Shown in pieces: positions 13,079 to 21,712 of a stretch of DNA of 41,462 nucleotides. Each line of letters opens with the position of its first letter. Position 1 is the first letter of the stretch. This stretch comes from a virus. The notes beneath the pieces were generated by a model. It was not told where the DNA came from and did not search any database. It saw only the letters and a list, made by a program, of their open reading frames with translations. Location: IMG/VR virus record IMGVR_UViG_3300042731_002594, positions 1 to 41,462 of that record, one strand, 5' to 3'. A program made the position numbers and the translations under genes.

Positions 13079-13576
13079 CTACCTGAACCGCCTTCGTCTC
13101 CACGCATCAGAACGCGCGTAGGTCCCCTCCTCAAGGCAGCTGCCTCGGTATGGATCCTCACCCCTCAGCCACGCCACAAAAACCGACAGGGCGTAGAACA
13201 GGGGCCACGCGACGAGCCACATGGCGAGGCACAGGATCCAGTTGGCGCCTGCGGCCAATGACGCACCGGCCGCAACCGCTGCGAACAGCTCCACCACCTC
13301 GTATTGCTCGACGTGGTCGTTCTCGTGGTACTCGATTTCCGTGTCAATCCCAGGCCCCCCCTCGTGGCCCTCCAGGATGAGCCCGCCGTGCCCGAGGGTT
13401 ACGCCGTGAGCTCCACGCATCGGCACCCTGGCGAGCCATGATCCGCTTTTGACGATACACCAAAGCCCGCGGTTCCATCGGAGGCCCCTGCCCCATGCTG
13501 CTCGGCAGAGCAGAATCAGGAGCCAGACCAGCGCATCCCACCCAAAAGACCAGAGATAAACGAGATAGGTTTTCAT
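13079..13576 (-). CDS. Membrane protein with HExxH metallopeptidase motif
   Basis: 165 residues with hydrophobic segments near 9-26 and about 96-136. H-E-N-D-H at residues 84-88, followed by V-E-Q-Y-E, matches the H-E-x-x-H-V-x-Q-Y-E zinc-protease signature. The later L-E-E-G-T-Y-A-R-S-D-A-W-R-R-R-R could give the third ligand, as in small secreted or membrane peptidase-like proteins found in phages and bacteria. It is the last gene of the late operon. It could act at lysis or on an envelope protein. Activity is not demonstrated by sequence alone. Confidence 0.6.
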   Translation of the reverse strand: MKTYLVYLWSFGWDALVWLLILLCRAAWGRGLRWNRGLWCIVKSGSWLARVPMRGAHGVTLGHGGLILEGHEGGPGIDTEIEYHENDHVEQYEVVELFAAVAAGASLAAGANWILCLAMWLVAWPLFYALSVFVAWLRGEDPYRGSCLEEGTYARSDAWRRRRFR

Positions 13577-15000
13577 ATTGATCCTCCCGGGTTTACAAAG
13601 CGATAGACGAGACCGTCATAGGTGACCAACCAGATGTCGATTCCGTCGAAGAGCACGTTTCCTGAAACGTGATCCACGGCTCCAAAGGCCGTCACGGAGT
13701 TTGTTCTAGCCACGGACTCTCCTATGAACGCAGGCGACGGAGATGATCCACAGTCAGAAGACATCTCCGCTATTCGCCTCTTGTGAATCAGCCAGTAATC
13801 CTCTCCAGATGGCTGCGAATTTTCGAGAAACGCCATGTGGAAGTGAGTGTGATCCGAGCCAATCATGACGCCGTATTGAGTCTGGTTTTCCATTACCGTC
13901 AGGGTCGACGAGTTGTAGGTCCTCGCTGTGGCCTCCCCGGTCCTGTGGATAAAAACCTCGCCTTGATTGCTCGTTGCAACAATCAGATCTCTACCGTGAA
14001 CCAAACCTGTCGGGTGCTCTTCGTAGTCAGAGCTGTTTGAAGATTTTATCGAATCATCGTACTGGGTTGACACATCGGATATCTCAGCCCATAGCAGGCT
14101 GAAAACTCGGGGGACAGATCCGCCGTCATGCCCGAGTGTGTAGAGATAGGTCCCGTCAGATACAAGCTTGGCCAGCTTGTCTTCTGAGTAGAAGGCCGAA
14201 AAGCTCTGGATGCTACAGCTTGCGAGGGTCTTGGGAAGCACCCCAATATGTGGCCTCGCCGGAATACCCTGGACCAGGATTCCGATGTTGTCTGAATCAG
14301 CAACACATAGCCTGCACCCTTCTGACCCACTGTTTTGCTCTACGCCTGTGTCGCGCGTGGCAAGCTCGGTTCCTGTCCATGGATTTATTGCAAACCTGGA
14401 GACCTGAACGTCTCCGCCTGTCACGTCCCACGCTACGTAAAGATAGTTTCCGTCGCAACATATCGCATAGATTTTGTCAGGTGTTGTTCCCCACGAGAAC
14501 GAAAGCGGTGAGCCAAGCACCGGCGCTTGAGAGTAGTCGATACACCCGGTAATCTTCGCGATGGACGTGGTGCCGTAGAGAATAAACAGAAAGTGCTTGC
14601 CAATCGACGCATCCCACCCAATGCAGGAATCCCGGATGGTCTCGCCTGTGTCCAGATAATTGAGTGCGGCGTTCGGATTTGCCCAGTCAGCATCTACGAG
14701 TCCAGAGCATATGTCGCCCGGTGTCGCGGCAGGGTGGCGTGTCGATTTTGCAAAAAGCACATCAAGGGCGTTCAAGTTTTGGTTTGTGAACGCGTCGTCG
14801 ACGACCCCGTTTGCGACTATTCCGGCGCGTGCTCGAAGGCCCTGAGTGAGACCTTCAATATCATTGCCCCATGCTTTTTCCAAAGGCGTCCCGTCGTTCA
14901 TTCCCGAAACGGTTTCGTTTTTGATGCTTCCGTCTGGGTAGGTGTTTGGGTCCTTTCCCGTGGCCCTTCCTGGGTATTTGTCGTAGATGCTGATAGACAT
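13573..15000 (-). CDS. Tail fibre-like / receptor-binding protein (475 aa)
   Basis: The N-terminal 70 residues (D-G-T-P-L-E-K-A-W-G-N-D-I-E-G-L-T-Q) resemble phage fibre attachment regions of the type that names the construction of the particle component. Residues ~95-475 read as repeated beta blades (L-Y-V-A-W-D-V, Y-L-Y-T-L-G-H-D, D-L-I-V-A-T-S, I-W-L-V-T-Y-D-G-L-V-Y-R-F), suggesting a beta-propeller. It is encoded with other fibre-like genes at the end of the tail operon. The start is at ATG 15000; the stop overlaps the metallopeptidase-like gene. Confidence 0.5.
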   Translation of the reverse strand: MSISIYDKYPGRATGKDPNTYPDGSIKNETVSGMNDGTPLEKAWGNDIEGLTQGLRARAGIVANGVVDDAFTNQNLNALDVLFAKSTRHPAATPGDICSGLVDADWANPNAALNYLDTGETIRDSCIGWDASIGKHFLFILYGTTSIAKITGCIDYSQAPVLGSPLSFSWGTTPDKIYAICCDGNYLYVAWDVTGGDVQVSRFAINPWTGTELATRDTGVEQNSGSEGCRLCVADSDNIGILVQGIPARPHIGVLPKTLASCSIQSFSAFYSEDKLAKLVSDGTYLYTLGHDGGSVPRVFSLLWAEISDVSTQYDDSIKSSNSSDYEEHPTGLVHGRDLIVATSNQGEVFIHRTGEATARTYNSSTLTVMENQTQYGVMIGSDHTHFHMAFLENSQPSGEDYWLIHKRRIAEMSSDCGSSPSPAFIGESVARTNSVTAFGAVDHVSGNVLFDGIDIWLVTYDGLVYRFVNPGGSI

Positions 15001-15004
15001 GGTA

Positions 15005-15475
15005 CTATTCCTCTGTGTCGTCGACTACTGCGTCAATCGCCATAAGGGCGTCGGCGAACTGCGCCCCGATTGCCTGGAGCTGCTCTTTTCCGACACCGTT
15101 TTTTTCATCCATGGGTAAGGATTTCAGGTTGTCGCAGATCTTCGAAAGCTTCATTTTGTACGGCTCGAATTCGACCTCTTCTTTGAGCGCGTTTCGAAGG
15201 GCGTCATCGCCGCTTTCGATTTGATCCTTGGTGGGCTCCTCGATTTTTTCTGCTGCGCCGTCTTTGTTTTTTTTCGTACGTGGCGTCGGTCTTTCGTTTC
15301 TTATTTCCGTGGCCCAGCACATCGGCTCCTTGTCGATTTCCTCCCGAAACTGCTTAAGGGCGTCCACAATGCGGTCCAGGTTTTTTCCCGTTCCGTAGTT
15401 CGTTGGAAAGTCCCCGCGCCCTTTGGCCTCCCTGAGTGCGTACTCAGCATTCAATAACAATCCGATCGTTTTCAT
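15005..15475 (-). CDS. Hypothetical protein (156 aa)
   Basis: Predicted largely helical, with a basic middle (P-R-T-K-K-N-K-D) and an acidic C-terminus. It starts M-K-T-I-G-L-L-L-N-A-E-Y-A-L-R-E and overlaps by 4 nt the membrane-protein gene before it. The style resembles small phage structural-accessory or lysis-region proteins, but no family is recognised. Confidence 0.55.
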   Translation of the reverse strand: MKTIGLLLNAEYALREAKGRGDFPTNYGTGKNLDRIVDALKQFREEIDKEPMCWATEIRNERPTPRTKKNKDGAAEKIEEPTKDQIESGDDALRNALKEEVEFEPYKMKLSKICDNLKSLPMDEKNGVGKEQLQAIGAQFADALMAIDAVVDDTEE

Positions 15476-15903
15476 TTTCGTTTGCCTTTCATTTTTGTCA
15501 GTTCTTTGAGTGCCCGTTTTATCTCATCGATGTCGTCGGTTGTTACCTCGGTTGGAACGTCAAGCGATGTCTTTAGTTCATGCTGTGCTGTCACCACGCG
15601 GTCAACCGTGTCTGAGACCTCGACTATCTTGGAGCCGACGTTGTCGAGACCGTTTTCCATCCTGGTAACTCGCTCGGCAGCTGACCACGCCATCACCGCA
15701 ATAGACACCAAAGCTCCAAGTAAGGTGATCGTGATTCCCATCCACCACCTGGTCCAGCGCTGGATACCCATTTTTAACTCCTCTATAGTGTGCTCCTGCC
15801 TGCATGCCGCAGCATCGGCCCTGGCCTCTTCTACGCCCTTCTCGAGCGTCTCAAACTTGACCTTGGCCCAGTGATACTGGGCGTATTGCTGCGGTGGCGA
15901 CAA
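15472..15903 (-). CDS. Single-TM coiled-coil protein
   Basis: Up to 143 residues from a TTG at 15903; the start is uncertain because no good ribosome-binding site is seen. An N-terminal helical region is followed by one strong TM segment (about residues 54-73, I-T-I-T-L-L-G-A-L-V-S-I-A-V-M-A-W). A C-terminal coiled-coil-like region follows (M-E-N-G-L-D-N-V-G-S-K-I-V-E-V). Position near the end of the late operon allows a holin or spanin-type role, but neither signature is clear. Confidence 0.5.
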   Translation of the reverse strand: MSPPQQYAQYHWAKVKFETLEKGVEEARADAAACRQEHTIEELKMGIQRWTRWWMGITITLLGALVSIAVMAWSAAERVTRMENGLDNVGSKIVEVSDTVDRVVTAQHELKTSLDVPTEVTTDDIDEIKRALKELTKMKGKRK

Positions 15904-15904
15904 T

Positions 15905-16261
15905 TCACTTAGTCCACGAGATGTCTTTCGCAGACGCCTTTAGTGGATCCTTCTTGGCCATCTTGGCGCATTGTCGGGAAAGATCCAGACCAATCACATC
16001 TTTGACCGCGTTCAGAAAGTTCTCCCAAGCCGGAAGAACGACCTTTTCGAAGTCTTCTCCGCCGATCTCAACCCTGGTCGGGAAGATGGCACCTCCGACC
16101 GATTGACAATTGGAATCGTCGGCTGATTTTGAATCGGCGTAGACGCCAAGCTCGAGGGAGAACCTCCCGGAGTCGGTGTTGACTTTCCCCGTCCTCGGTT
16201 TCACCGCAGCGGCCGGTAGACTGATGCCCATGTTCGTTTCAATTTTTCTTGTGAATTTCAT
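15905..16261 (-). CDS. Hypothetical protein (118 aa)
   Basis: Good ribosome-binding site (AGGAG) before ATG at 16261. M-K-F-T-R-K-I-E-T-N-M-G-I-S-L-P starts a probable beta-rich first half, with helices in the second half (L-P-A-W-E-N-F-L-N-A-V-K-D). No family recognised. It lies among fibre-like genes. Confidence 0.55.
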   Translation of the reverse strand: MKFTRKIETNMGISLPAAAVKPRTGKVNTDSGRFSLELGVYADSKSADDSNCQSVGGAIFPTRVEIGGEDFEKVVLPAWENFLNAVKDVIGLDLSRQCAKMAKKDPLKASAKDISWTK

Positions 16262-16272
16262 TTTTTCTCCTG

Positions 16273-16761
16273 TTAAATTGGACTACACAAACTCTGTAGA
16301 CCGTTTTTACTGTTTCCCCAAAGTGACATTCTGGTGCTCTTGGTTCCAACGCTAAACCCTGACCCTGCGGGATTTGGTGCCGTGAATGATGAATATGTCG
16401 CGGATTTGTATCTTAGATTTCCGAGATCGGCGCTCACTGAAATAATGTCTGAAGACTCAGGATTGTAACCGAGCCAGATATACTGACCAACCTCAACCCT
16501 GTAAAAAACGTCTACAGGCACGTAGACCACAGATGAGCCGATATATACACCGGAGTCATCTGACCAAATTAAAGCTCCAGGCTCTACGCCTGATTGCTCA
16601 TAGATGCTGAGTTTTAAATTCCCGCTACCCGTGCCCTTGTCTATTCGTAATGATCTGATTACTCCGCTTTTTGTGCACAAATATTGATTCAGAACAAACA
16701 GATCAGTTTGACTTCTAGAGTCATCATATGTTCCGGTGTCCCCAAGCAGCTTAACTCCCAT
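16273..16761 (-). CDS. Beta-rich fibre-associated protein (162 aa)
   Basis: The sequence alternates short beta strands and loops (L-K-L-S-I-Y-E-Q-S-G, G-A-L-I-W-S-D-D-S, Y-I-W-L-G-Y-N-P-E) in the manner of carbohydrate-binding jelly-roll modules. A GGTGGAG site precedes the ATG. It directly follows the large fibre gene and probably serves as a fibre tip or second adhesin. The function is inferred from composition and position. Confidence 0.5.
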   Translation of the reverse strand: MGVKLLGDTGTYDDSRSQTDLFVLNQYLCTKSGVIRSLRIDKGTGSGNLKLSIYEQSGVEPGALIWSDDSGVYIGSSVVYVPVDVFYRVEVGQYIWLGYNPESSDIISVSADLGNLRYKSATYSSFTAPNPAGSGFSVGTKSTRMSLWGNSKNGLQSLCSPI

Positions 16762-16764
16762 CTG

Positions 16765-19212
16765 TTACACTCCACCTATATGAGACCCGTAATACTTGTC
16801 AGTATTCGCGTCGTAGACGAATGAGAAAATCCCGACCTCACTGTGACCTATTTCCACAGCCCCTGGGTCCCCGTTTGGCCAATAAACATTTGCGGGCCAT
16901 CCATCGATTGTGATTGTTCCGCCTGGGTTATTGGCTTCTATAATTAGATGGCATCCAACCGCGACTCCGTTCGGATCGGCGAATGATACAGATGTGATGT
17001 TACCGGTTGCCGTGCATTTCTGGAGCGGCTTTCCGGTTGCCCATTGTACCGAAAGAGATGAACTGTAAGAGTATAATGTGGGAGTGCCTCCGAAGCTAAA
17101 GTTTAGGCAATCCCTCACTGAGATAGCGTTTAGATCTATTTCACTTGCCCCTGAAAAACCTATTGAATCATCGCATGTAAAAAGTATTCTGGAATAGCTT
17201 CCATAGGCATAGACCTGGATATTTGCGTAATGCGACCCGTCGTTGTTTTTTGCGTACAGTTCGGATTTTAAATGAGTCAATCCAAGTGCAGACACACCAC
17301 AATTGGCGGATGCACCGGTGTTTTTGCGAAATACCCAAAGCTCACCATCCTCATTGGCGATGCTGTGAATGTTGTCTGGAGACGTTCCTCCGTTTATCAG
17401 AATATCCCTTGGTCCATCCCACTGCTGGCCGTACAGGGCGCAACCCGTGTTGTATATATTTATTACCCCAGGCCTGTTTGATGTATCCGTCTGACTCAAG
17501 TACAGGCAGACGGATCCGTCCCCTGCGGATGGAATATAGATCGCACCTTTGCCGGTAGAGATGTTGAAGTTCGTTCCATTGTGCTTGATCAGGCCGTATT
17601 TATCGGGGTCCGTTGCGTCGGAAGCGTGAAAAATAAGAGCGGGGTTGTCCTGCATCGGGTACCCAAAATCTGTCGCAACGTCAGCCTGCTCGCAGATAAT
17701 GATCGTCCTGGATGAAGAGGGGGTTGATATCATGAGGGCGTCGAATGTCTGCGCCGTACTGTATCTCATGCTCGCGTCAAACCCTTCGCCGAAGTACACC
17801 GGGACCGCATCCTGAACCATGAATCCGGCCTGACACTCTATGTATCCGTGGACATAGAGATCGTCATCTGAATTGCAGAGTACGGGTGCACCGTCCCCGA
17901 GATGGATTCCGCACGCCGCAGCGCCGGAGGTCCGGTTGATATTCAGAAAGTCGTTGACGCTGTCCCACTTGAACGTTGACTCGCTATCGACTCCGGACCC
18001 GGTTCCATAAACGATCTGGCCCGCCGGTTCGGAAACCCCGCCGGAAGCTCCGTAGAGTTGGTGAAGGGCGTTGATGATGGACACCTGCCCGAACTCACTT
18101 TCAAACGTAGCCCACTGTGCGCTCCCGTCTCCAAGTAGAATGTAGGGCGTCGTCCAATTCGTTATGATGTAGTTTCCGGTGAATCTGATATCCCCATCGG
18201 CCGTTGGGTAAAGAACGATTGATGCTTTGTTGTTCCCCGATTCGAGCCTGACAACTTCGGAGGCGTCCAACAAAATGTCTCCGTTGGAAACGAGATTGAT
18301 TTCTCCGTTGTTCGCCCCCTGCGCTGTAGCAGTGAGGTTGATTACCGCATCACCGCCGGCGGCTGAGTAAACCGGAGCGGCCTCGATGTCTACCTGACAA
18401 TTCGTATCGGTATCGGTAGCTGTAACTCCGAAGGTTGCCCCGGTGTAGTAAAAATTGGCCCCGTCAGTGTTGAGCTTCTTCGTTGCGTCGAACCACGGCA
18501 CCCCGTTATCGTCGTAGCTGTAGCCGTAGAGCCAAACTCCGATATGGGCGGTTCCAACCGTCTCGAAGTCAAAGCAAAAAACATCATCATCCGAAAACAC
18601 GTGAGACGGAGATGATGCCCCCATGTGAAGACCGCATGCTGGAGCGGCACCGCCACGGTTGATTCCGAGAAAATCATTCGTGTCGTCCCACCAAAGGCTG
18701 TTTGGGTCCTCATCGAGGTCCCCTGTGGCGCTTCCAAACTGAATAGCGCCAGGCGTTAGCCCTGACACCCCCCCGGATGAAATGGCGTCCAGAGCGTCGT
18801 CTATGCCCTTCAGATGGGACGCCAGGTGATCGACATGGGAAGAGGTGGGGGCAACCGCTGGGGTGTAGTAGCTCGGCGCGTAGTCGATGTCCAGTAAGTC
18901 TCCGTCGATTTCGTCCGCTCCGCCTCGGATGTGTCTTGCCGCGTGGTCTGATACGTCAACCCCATCGACGAGGCTTACGTCTGTGATGTTCTGCGAGTGC
19001 ATGTTGAGATCGCCGGAGGTAATGTCAAGCGTCGTCACGCGGGCCGGCTTGTTCTTCGCGAGGAACTTCGTGACATTTCCGTCTCCGTCTTTGCCACCCC
19101 ACATCTTGAAGCCGAGGTCTGAATCTGCGATGTCCTCGACGGCGAGCTGCGTATTGAGAATCGAGCTTATATCGTCTTCGATGTGGAATATTCTTTTTTC
19201 TTCGAGGGCCAT
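16765..19212 (-). CDS. Large tail fibre protein (815 aa)
   Basis: The N-terminal ~140 residues carry H-S-Q-N-I-T-D-V-S-L-V-D-G-V-D-V-S-D-H-A-A-R-H and repeated H-A/L-x-x-H segments seen in many tail fibres. The body has at least two related modules: W-W-D-D-T-N-D-F-L-G-I-N-R-G-G near residue 170 and K-W-D-S-V-N-D-F-L-N-I-N-R near 410. Each is followed by C-G-I/L-H and a display of short beta strands. It ends Y-Y-G-S-H-I-G-G-V. Expected role: trimeric adhesin binding the host surface. It is downstream of the baseplate genes, as in Mu-like phages. Confidence 0.75.
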   Translation of the reverse strand: MALEEKRIFHIEDDISSILNTQLAVEDIADSDLGFKMWGGKDGDGNVTKFLAKNKPARVTTLDITSGDLNMHSQNITDVSLVDGVDVSDHAARHIRGGADEIDGDLLDIDYAPSYYTPAVAPTSSHVDHLASHLKGIDDALDAISSGGVSGLTPGAIQFGSATGDLDEDPNSLWWDDTNDFLGINRGGAAPACGLHMGASSPSHVFSDDDVFCFDFETVGTAHIGVWLYGYSYDDNGVPWFDATKKLNTDGANFYYTGATFGVTATDTDTNCQVDIEAAPVYSAAGGDAVINLTATAQGANNGEINLVSNGDILLDASEVVRLESGNNKASIVLYPTADGDIRFTGNYIITNWTTPYILLGDGSAQWATFESEFGQVSIINALHQLYGASGGVSEPAGQIVYGTGSGVDSESTFKWDSVNDFLNINRTSGAAACGIHLGDGAPVLCNSDDDLYVHGYIECQAGFMVQDAVPVYFGEGFDASMRYSTAQTFDALMISTPSSSRTIIICEQADVATDFGYPMQDNPALIFHASDATDPDKYGLIKHNGTNFNISTGKGAIYIPSAGDGSVCLYLSQTDTSNRPGVINIYNTGCALYGQQWDGPRDILINGGTSPDNIHSIANEDGELWVFRKNTGASANCGVSALGLTHLKSELYAKNNDGSHYANIQVYAYGSYSRILFTCDDSIGFSGASEIDLNAISVRDCLNFSFGGTPTLYSYSSSLSVQWATGKPLQKCTATGNITSVSFADPNGVAVGCHLIIEANNPGGTITIDGWPANVYWPNGDPGAVEIGHSEVGIFSFVYDANTDKYYGSHIGGV

Positions 19213-19227
19213 GTCAAACCACCTTTT

Positions 19228-20040
19228 TCAAAATTTGTCCTGTAGGTCGTCCGGGAACGACGTTCCGTCCTGCAACCACGTATCGGACGTGTAGGTGTCC
19301 TGGATGTCAAATTCGGTATCAGGCTCAGGGTCTATGTACAGAATGACCCTTGTGTGAACCGGCTTGACCTTGTAGATCATTCGAATCAGAGTCCTCACTC
19401 GAGACTCCGGAACAATTGCCCTATCCGGATATGGCTCACCCGGCAACCATTCCTCCCCGCAGACGTACCAATAGACCGGATACTCGCTTGGTATGTCTGG
19501 GCACGGGTATTGCTTCCCGATGAGCAGCTGCCCATCGTAGGCGCCAAACGAAACGCTCTCGTCCCCGACGAATTGCGCATCGTTTCCAGACGACTGGAAC
19601 TGATACAGGTAGTCTCTTTCGCCATGATACAGGTCATTGACCAGCACGTAAGAGATCGGAACCAATGGAATGGGATTCCGGGCTTCAACCGGATTGCTCC
19701 CGGGAACCCACCACTCGTGGACATAAACGTCGAACCCGGCGGACCTCAGATAGTTCTGGATGTAGTGGGGAGACTGCCCGCCAAAGGCCCCCCATTCGGC
19801 GTCAAGCTCTACGTCTGTCATGGTGACCGGTGAACCGAATTGCTTCGACCAGTCAACGAGCCTCGACGTGCTCAGCGGAAACGCCTCCAGCAGCAACGAT
19901 TGAAAATGCTCGTGGATTGTCTTTGGAAGGATCGCGAGGCCGTGAAAAAACTTTCTCAGCGTGCGGTCGATGACGAGGCCCCACGCGCGACTGCGCGGAA
20001 GCAGTTTGTCAAAAACTTTTACCCAGCGATCCAGATCCAT
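19228..20040 (-). CDS. Mu gp48-like tail/baseplate protein (DUF2313-type)
   Basis: 270 residues. The start K-L-L-P-R-S-R-A-W matches the L-L-P-x-G-R-A-W opening of the family that follows baseplate J and gp46-like proteins in Mu-type phages. It also has T-M-T-D-V-E-L-D-A-E-W and a central region on folded strands. It is longer than the usual ~200 residues, with an apparent insertion in the centre. Role: P2 gpI-like baseplate component linking to the fibres. Here it is separated from baseplate J by three accessory genes. Confidence 0.72.
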   Translation of the reverse strand: MDLDRWVKVFDKLLPRSRAWGLVIDRTLRKFFHGLAILPKTIHEHFQSLLLEAFPLSTSRLVDWSKQFGSPVTMTDVELDAEWGAFGGQSPHYIQNYLRSAGFDVYVHEWWVPGSNPVEARNPIPLVPISYVLVNDLYHGERDYLYQFQSSGNDAQFVGDESVSFGAYDGQLLIGKQYPCPDIPSEYPVYWYVCGEEWLPGEPYPDRAIVPESRVRTLIRMIYKVKPVHTRVILYIDPEPDTEFDIQDTYTSDTWLQDGTSFPDDLQDKF

Positions 20041-20496
20041 TTATTCCTCGACGCACCGCTCTGGGTGGTTGTTGCACCATCCGACGCGCTTTCCAGGGTA
20101 CTCACCGCCTGTTGCCGTGATGAGAGCCCTCATCGCGGTATACGTCCCATTGGTTGCCCAGTACGGGCCGTAGTAGGTGGTCAAAAAATAAGTTACCCCA
20201 GTGGGAGGGCTTTGCGCTTCGGCTTCGGCGTAATTCGAAAAGTCGTCGGTAAGCTTTTTGATAATCCCTCGGTTGACCTCATCCATTCGCACGCACTCAG
20301 GGATGCTGAAACACCCGGTGGTGAGCGGCTCCGAAAGCTCTCCGACGACAACGCCGTTGATGATCACGTCCTCTTTTTCAACGGTGACAATCTTGCCGTC
20401 CTGCATGGCGTCGACGATAAAGTTCTCATCGACCTTCTTGGTCTCAGGCTCGCACGCGCAAAGCGAGACAACGATTACTAAAGCGATCCATTTCAT
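20041..20496 (-). CDS. Small lipoprotein inside the tail operon (151 aa)
   Basis: M-K-W-I-A-L-V-I-V-V-S-L-C-A-C is a signal peptide with lipobox L-C-A-C (Cys15). The mature part is beta-rich, then contains C-F-S-I-P-E-C and a C-terminal C-N-N-H-P-E-R-C, so disulfides are likely. GGGAGAAGAAG precedes the ATG. Lipoproteins in late operons can be o-spanins or superinfection-exclusion factors, but this one is large for an o-spanin and has no adjacent i-spanin. Confidence 0.65.
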   Translation of the reverse strand: MKWIALVIVVSLCACEPETKKVDENFIVDAMQDGKIVTVEKEDVIINGVVVGELSEPLTTGCFSIPECVRMDEVNRGIIKKLTDDFSNYAEAEAQSPPTGVTYFLTTYYGPYWATNGTYTAMRALITATGGEYPGKRVGWCNNHPERCVEE

Positions 20497-20508
20497 TTCT
20501 TCTTCTCC

Positions 20509-21381
20509 CTATTCATTTACTGTCACCGACCATCCATTACCCAACAGGGCAATCAACGCGGCGTCACTTGCCGATGTTCTGGAAGCGTTGTTTCCGTCAA
20601 TCTTCAGGGTGCCCCCCGTGCCTCCTGCGTCATTTAGTTTATTCAGGCAGTTGTCGACCTCTGTTGATGTCCAGTTGCAATTATGAGCCTGGAGAGTGAT
20701 ATTGCCCCATTCCGCCAAAGCGTCCGTCGTGCACCCGATATCAGTATTATAGACCCAGAGGTGTGTTAGATTCGTGAGTGCCGACAAATCAGACAGATCC
20801 CCTGTGACAGGATCATCTCGAAGAGCCATCTGTATGGTCGCGGTCAACTCCGACAATGATGACAGGTCGCCAACGACTTCAGAATCCTGCAAAAAGATAT
20901 ACTGCAGAGATGTAAGCCCGGCGATGGATGAGAGGTTGCCACCGATCTTGGTCCCCTGAATTTCGACATATGTAAGACCAGGAAAGCTACGAAGGCTTTC
21001 AATGTCGCCCACAAGGTTTGAATCGTTCACCGTCTTCAGGTAGTCGAGGTTTTTTAGAGCGTTGAGGTTGTACGCCGTTAGCCCTTGGCTGTTGCTCGAA
21101 AACCTTGTAACCGCATCGATGTTTCCAGAGATGACGATCCTCTTTGTTCCAGACACGCCGGTGTAATCGTGGTTCCAGGTCGCATCTGTTCCAGGGCCGA
21201 GAAGCGTTACTTCGTCGACAGCCGACCCGTCACCTGCGGCTACCGTTATCACCTCGCCGTTCGTTCCTCGAAAAACCAATGCTGTCGCAGACTCTTTGAC
21301 CGTTTCGACCCACGCTGACACATTGGCCGCAACTGATGCGATTGATCGCTGCTTCAATACATGGTGCGGAAGCAGAATCAT
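20509..21381 (-). CDS. Leucine-rich-repeat tail-associated protein
   Basis: 290 residues from ATG at 21381 (ATGA overlap with the gene before). Residues ~100-260 contain irregular leucine-rich repeats of bacterial type: L-N-A-L-K-N-L-D-Y-L-K-T-V, I-E-S-L-R-S-F-P-G-L-T-Y-V-E-I, L-S-S-I-A-G-L-T-S-L-Q-Y-I-F-L, L-S-D-L-S-A-L-T-N-L-T-H-L-W-V. The first ~90 residues may be an attachment domain. The C-terminal W-T-S-T-E-V-D-N-C-L-N-K-L is another common surface-protein motif. No signal peptide. A role as virion receptor-binding protein is inferred from its place between baseplate and fibre genes. Confidence 0.7.
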   Translation of the reverse strand: MILLPHHVLKQRSIASVAANVSAWVETVKESATALVFRGTNGEVITVAAGDGSAVDEVTLLGPGTDATWNHDYTGVSGTKRIVISGNIDAVTRFSSNSQGLTAYNLNALKNLDYLKTVNDSNLVGDIESLRSFPGLTYVEIQGTKIGGNLSSIAGLTSLQYIFLQDSEVVGDLSSLSELTATIQMALRDDPVTGDLSDLSALTNLTHLWVYNTDIGCTTDALAEWGNITLQAHNCNWTSTEVDNCLNKLNDAGGTGGTLKIDGNNASRTSASDAALIALLGNGWSVTVNE

Positions 21382-21701
21382 GACGGGCTGTACCTCGTCA
21401 GCTTTGTGATTTGAAGCGTTCCAGCCGATGCCGAAGATCCCTTTATCGCCGCAACCTTCAGCGCCGCCGAAGGCGTGAAGTAGTAAGGCATGTTCGCAAC
21501 GAGCCTCACGTTGGCGGTTGTCGCTGTCGGGGTCTCTCCGAAAACGATGTGGCAATCCTGGTCAGACTGAAACATGTATACCAATCCGGCCTCAAGCGCG
21601 GAAGCCGTCGCTACACTGCCGTCAAACGAAATTTCAACCGGCGTTCCCGGCTCGCCGATGAGCGGCTCTCCTGCCTCGAAGTAGGGGCTTTCTCTTTTCA
21701 T
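21378..21701 (-). CDS. Small beta-rich virion protein (107 aa)
   Basis: The start at 21701 (M-K-R-E-S-P-Y-F-E) is preferred for the upstream GGAGAAG. The body has strands such as V-E-I-S-F-D-G-S, C-H-I-V-F-G-E, A-L-K-V-A-A-I-K-G and L-Q-I-T-K-L, consistent with a small jelly-roll. It may be an accessory baseplate or LRR-partner protein. No family recognised. Confidence 0.55.
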   Translation of the reverse strand: MKRESPYFEAGEPLIGEPGTPVEISFDGSVATASALEAGLVYMFQSDQDCHIVFGETPTATTANVRLVANMPYYFTPSAALKVAAIKGSSASAGTLQITKLTRYSPS

Positions 21702-21712
21702 TTCTTCTTCTC

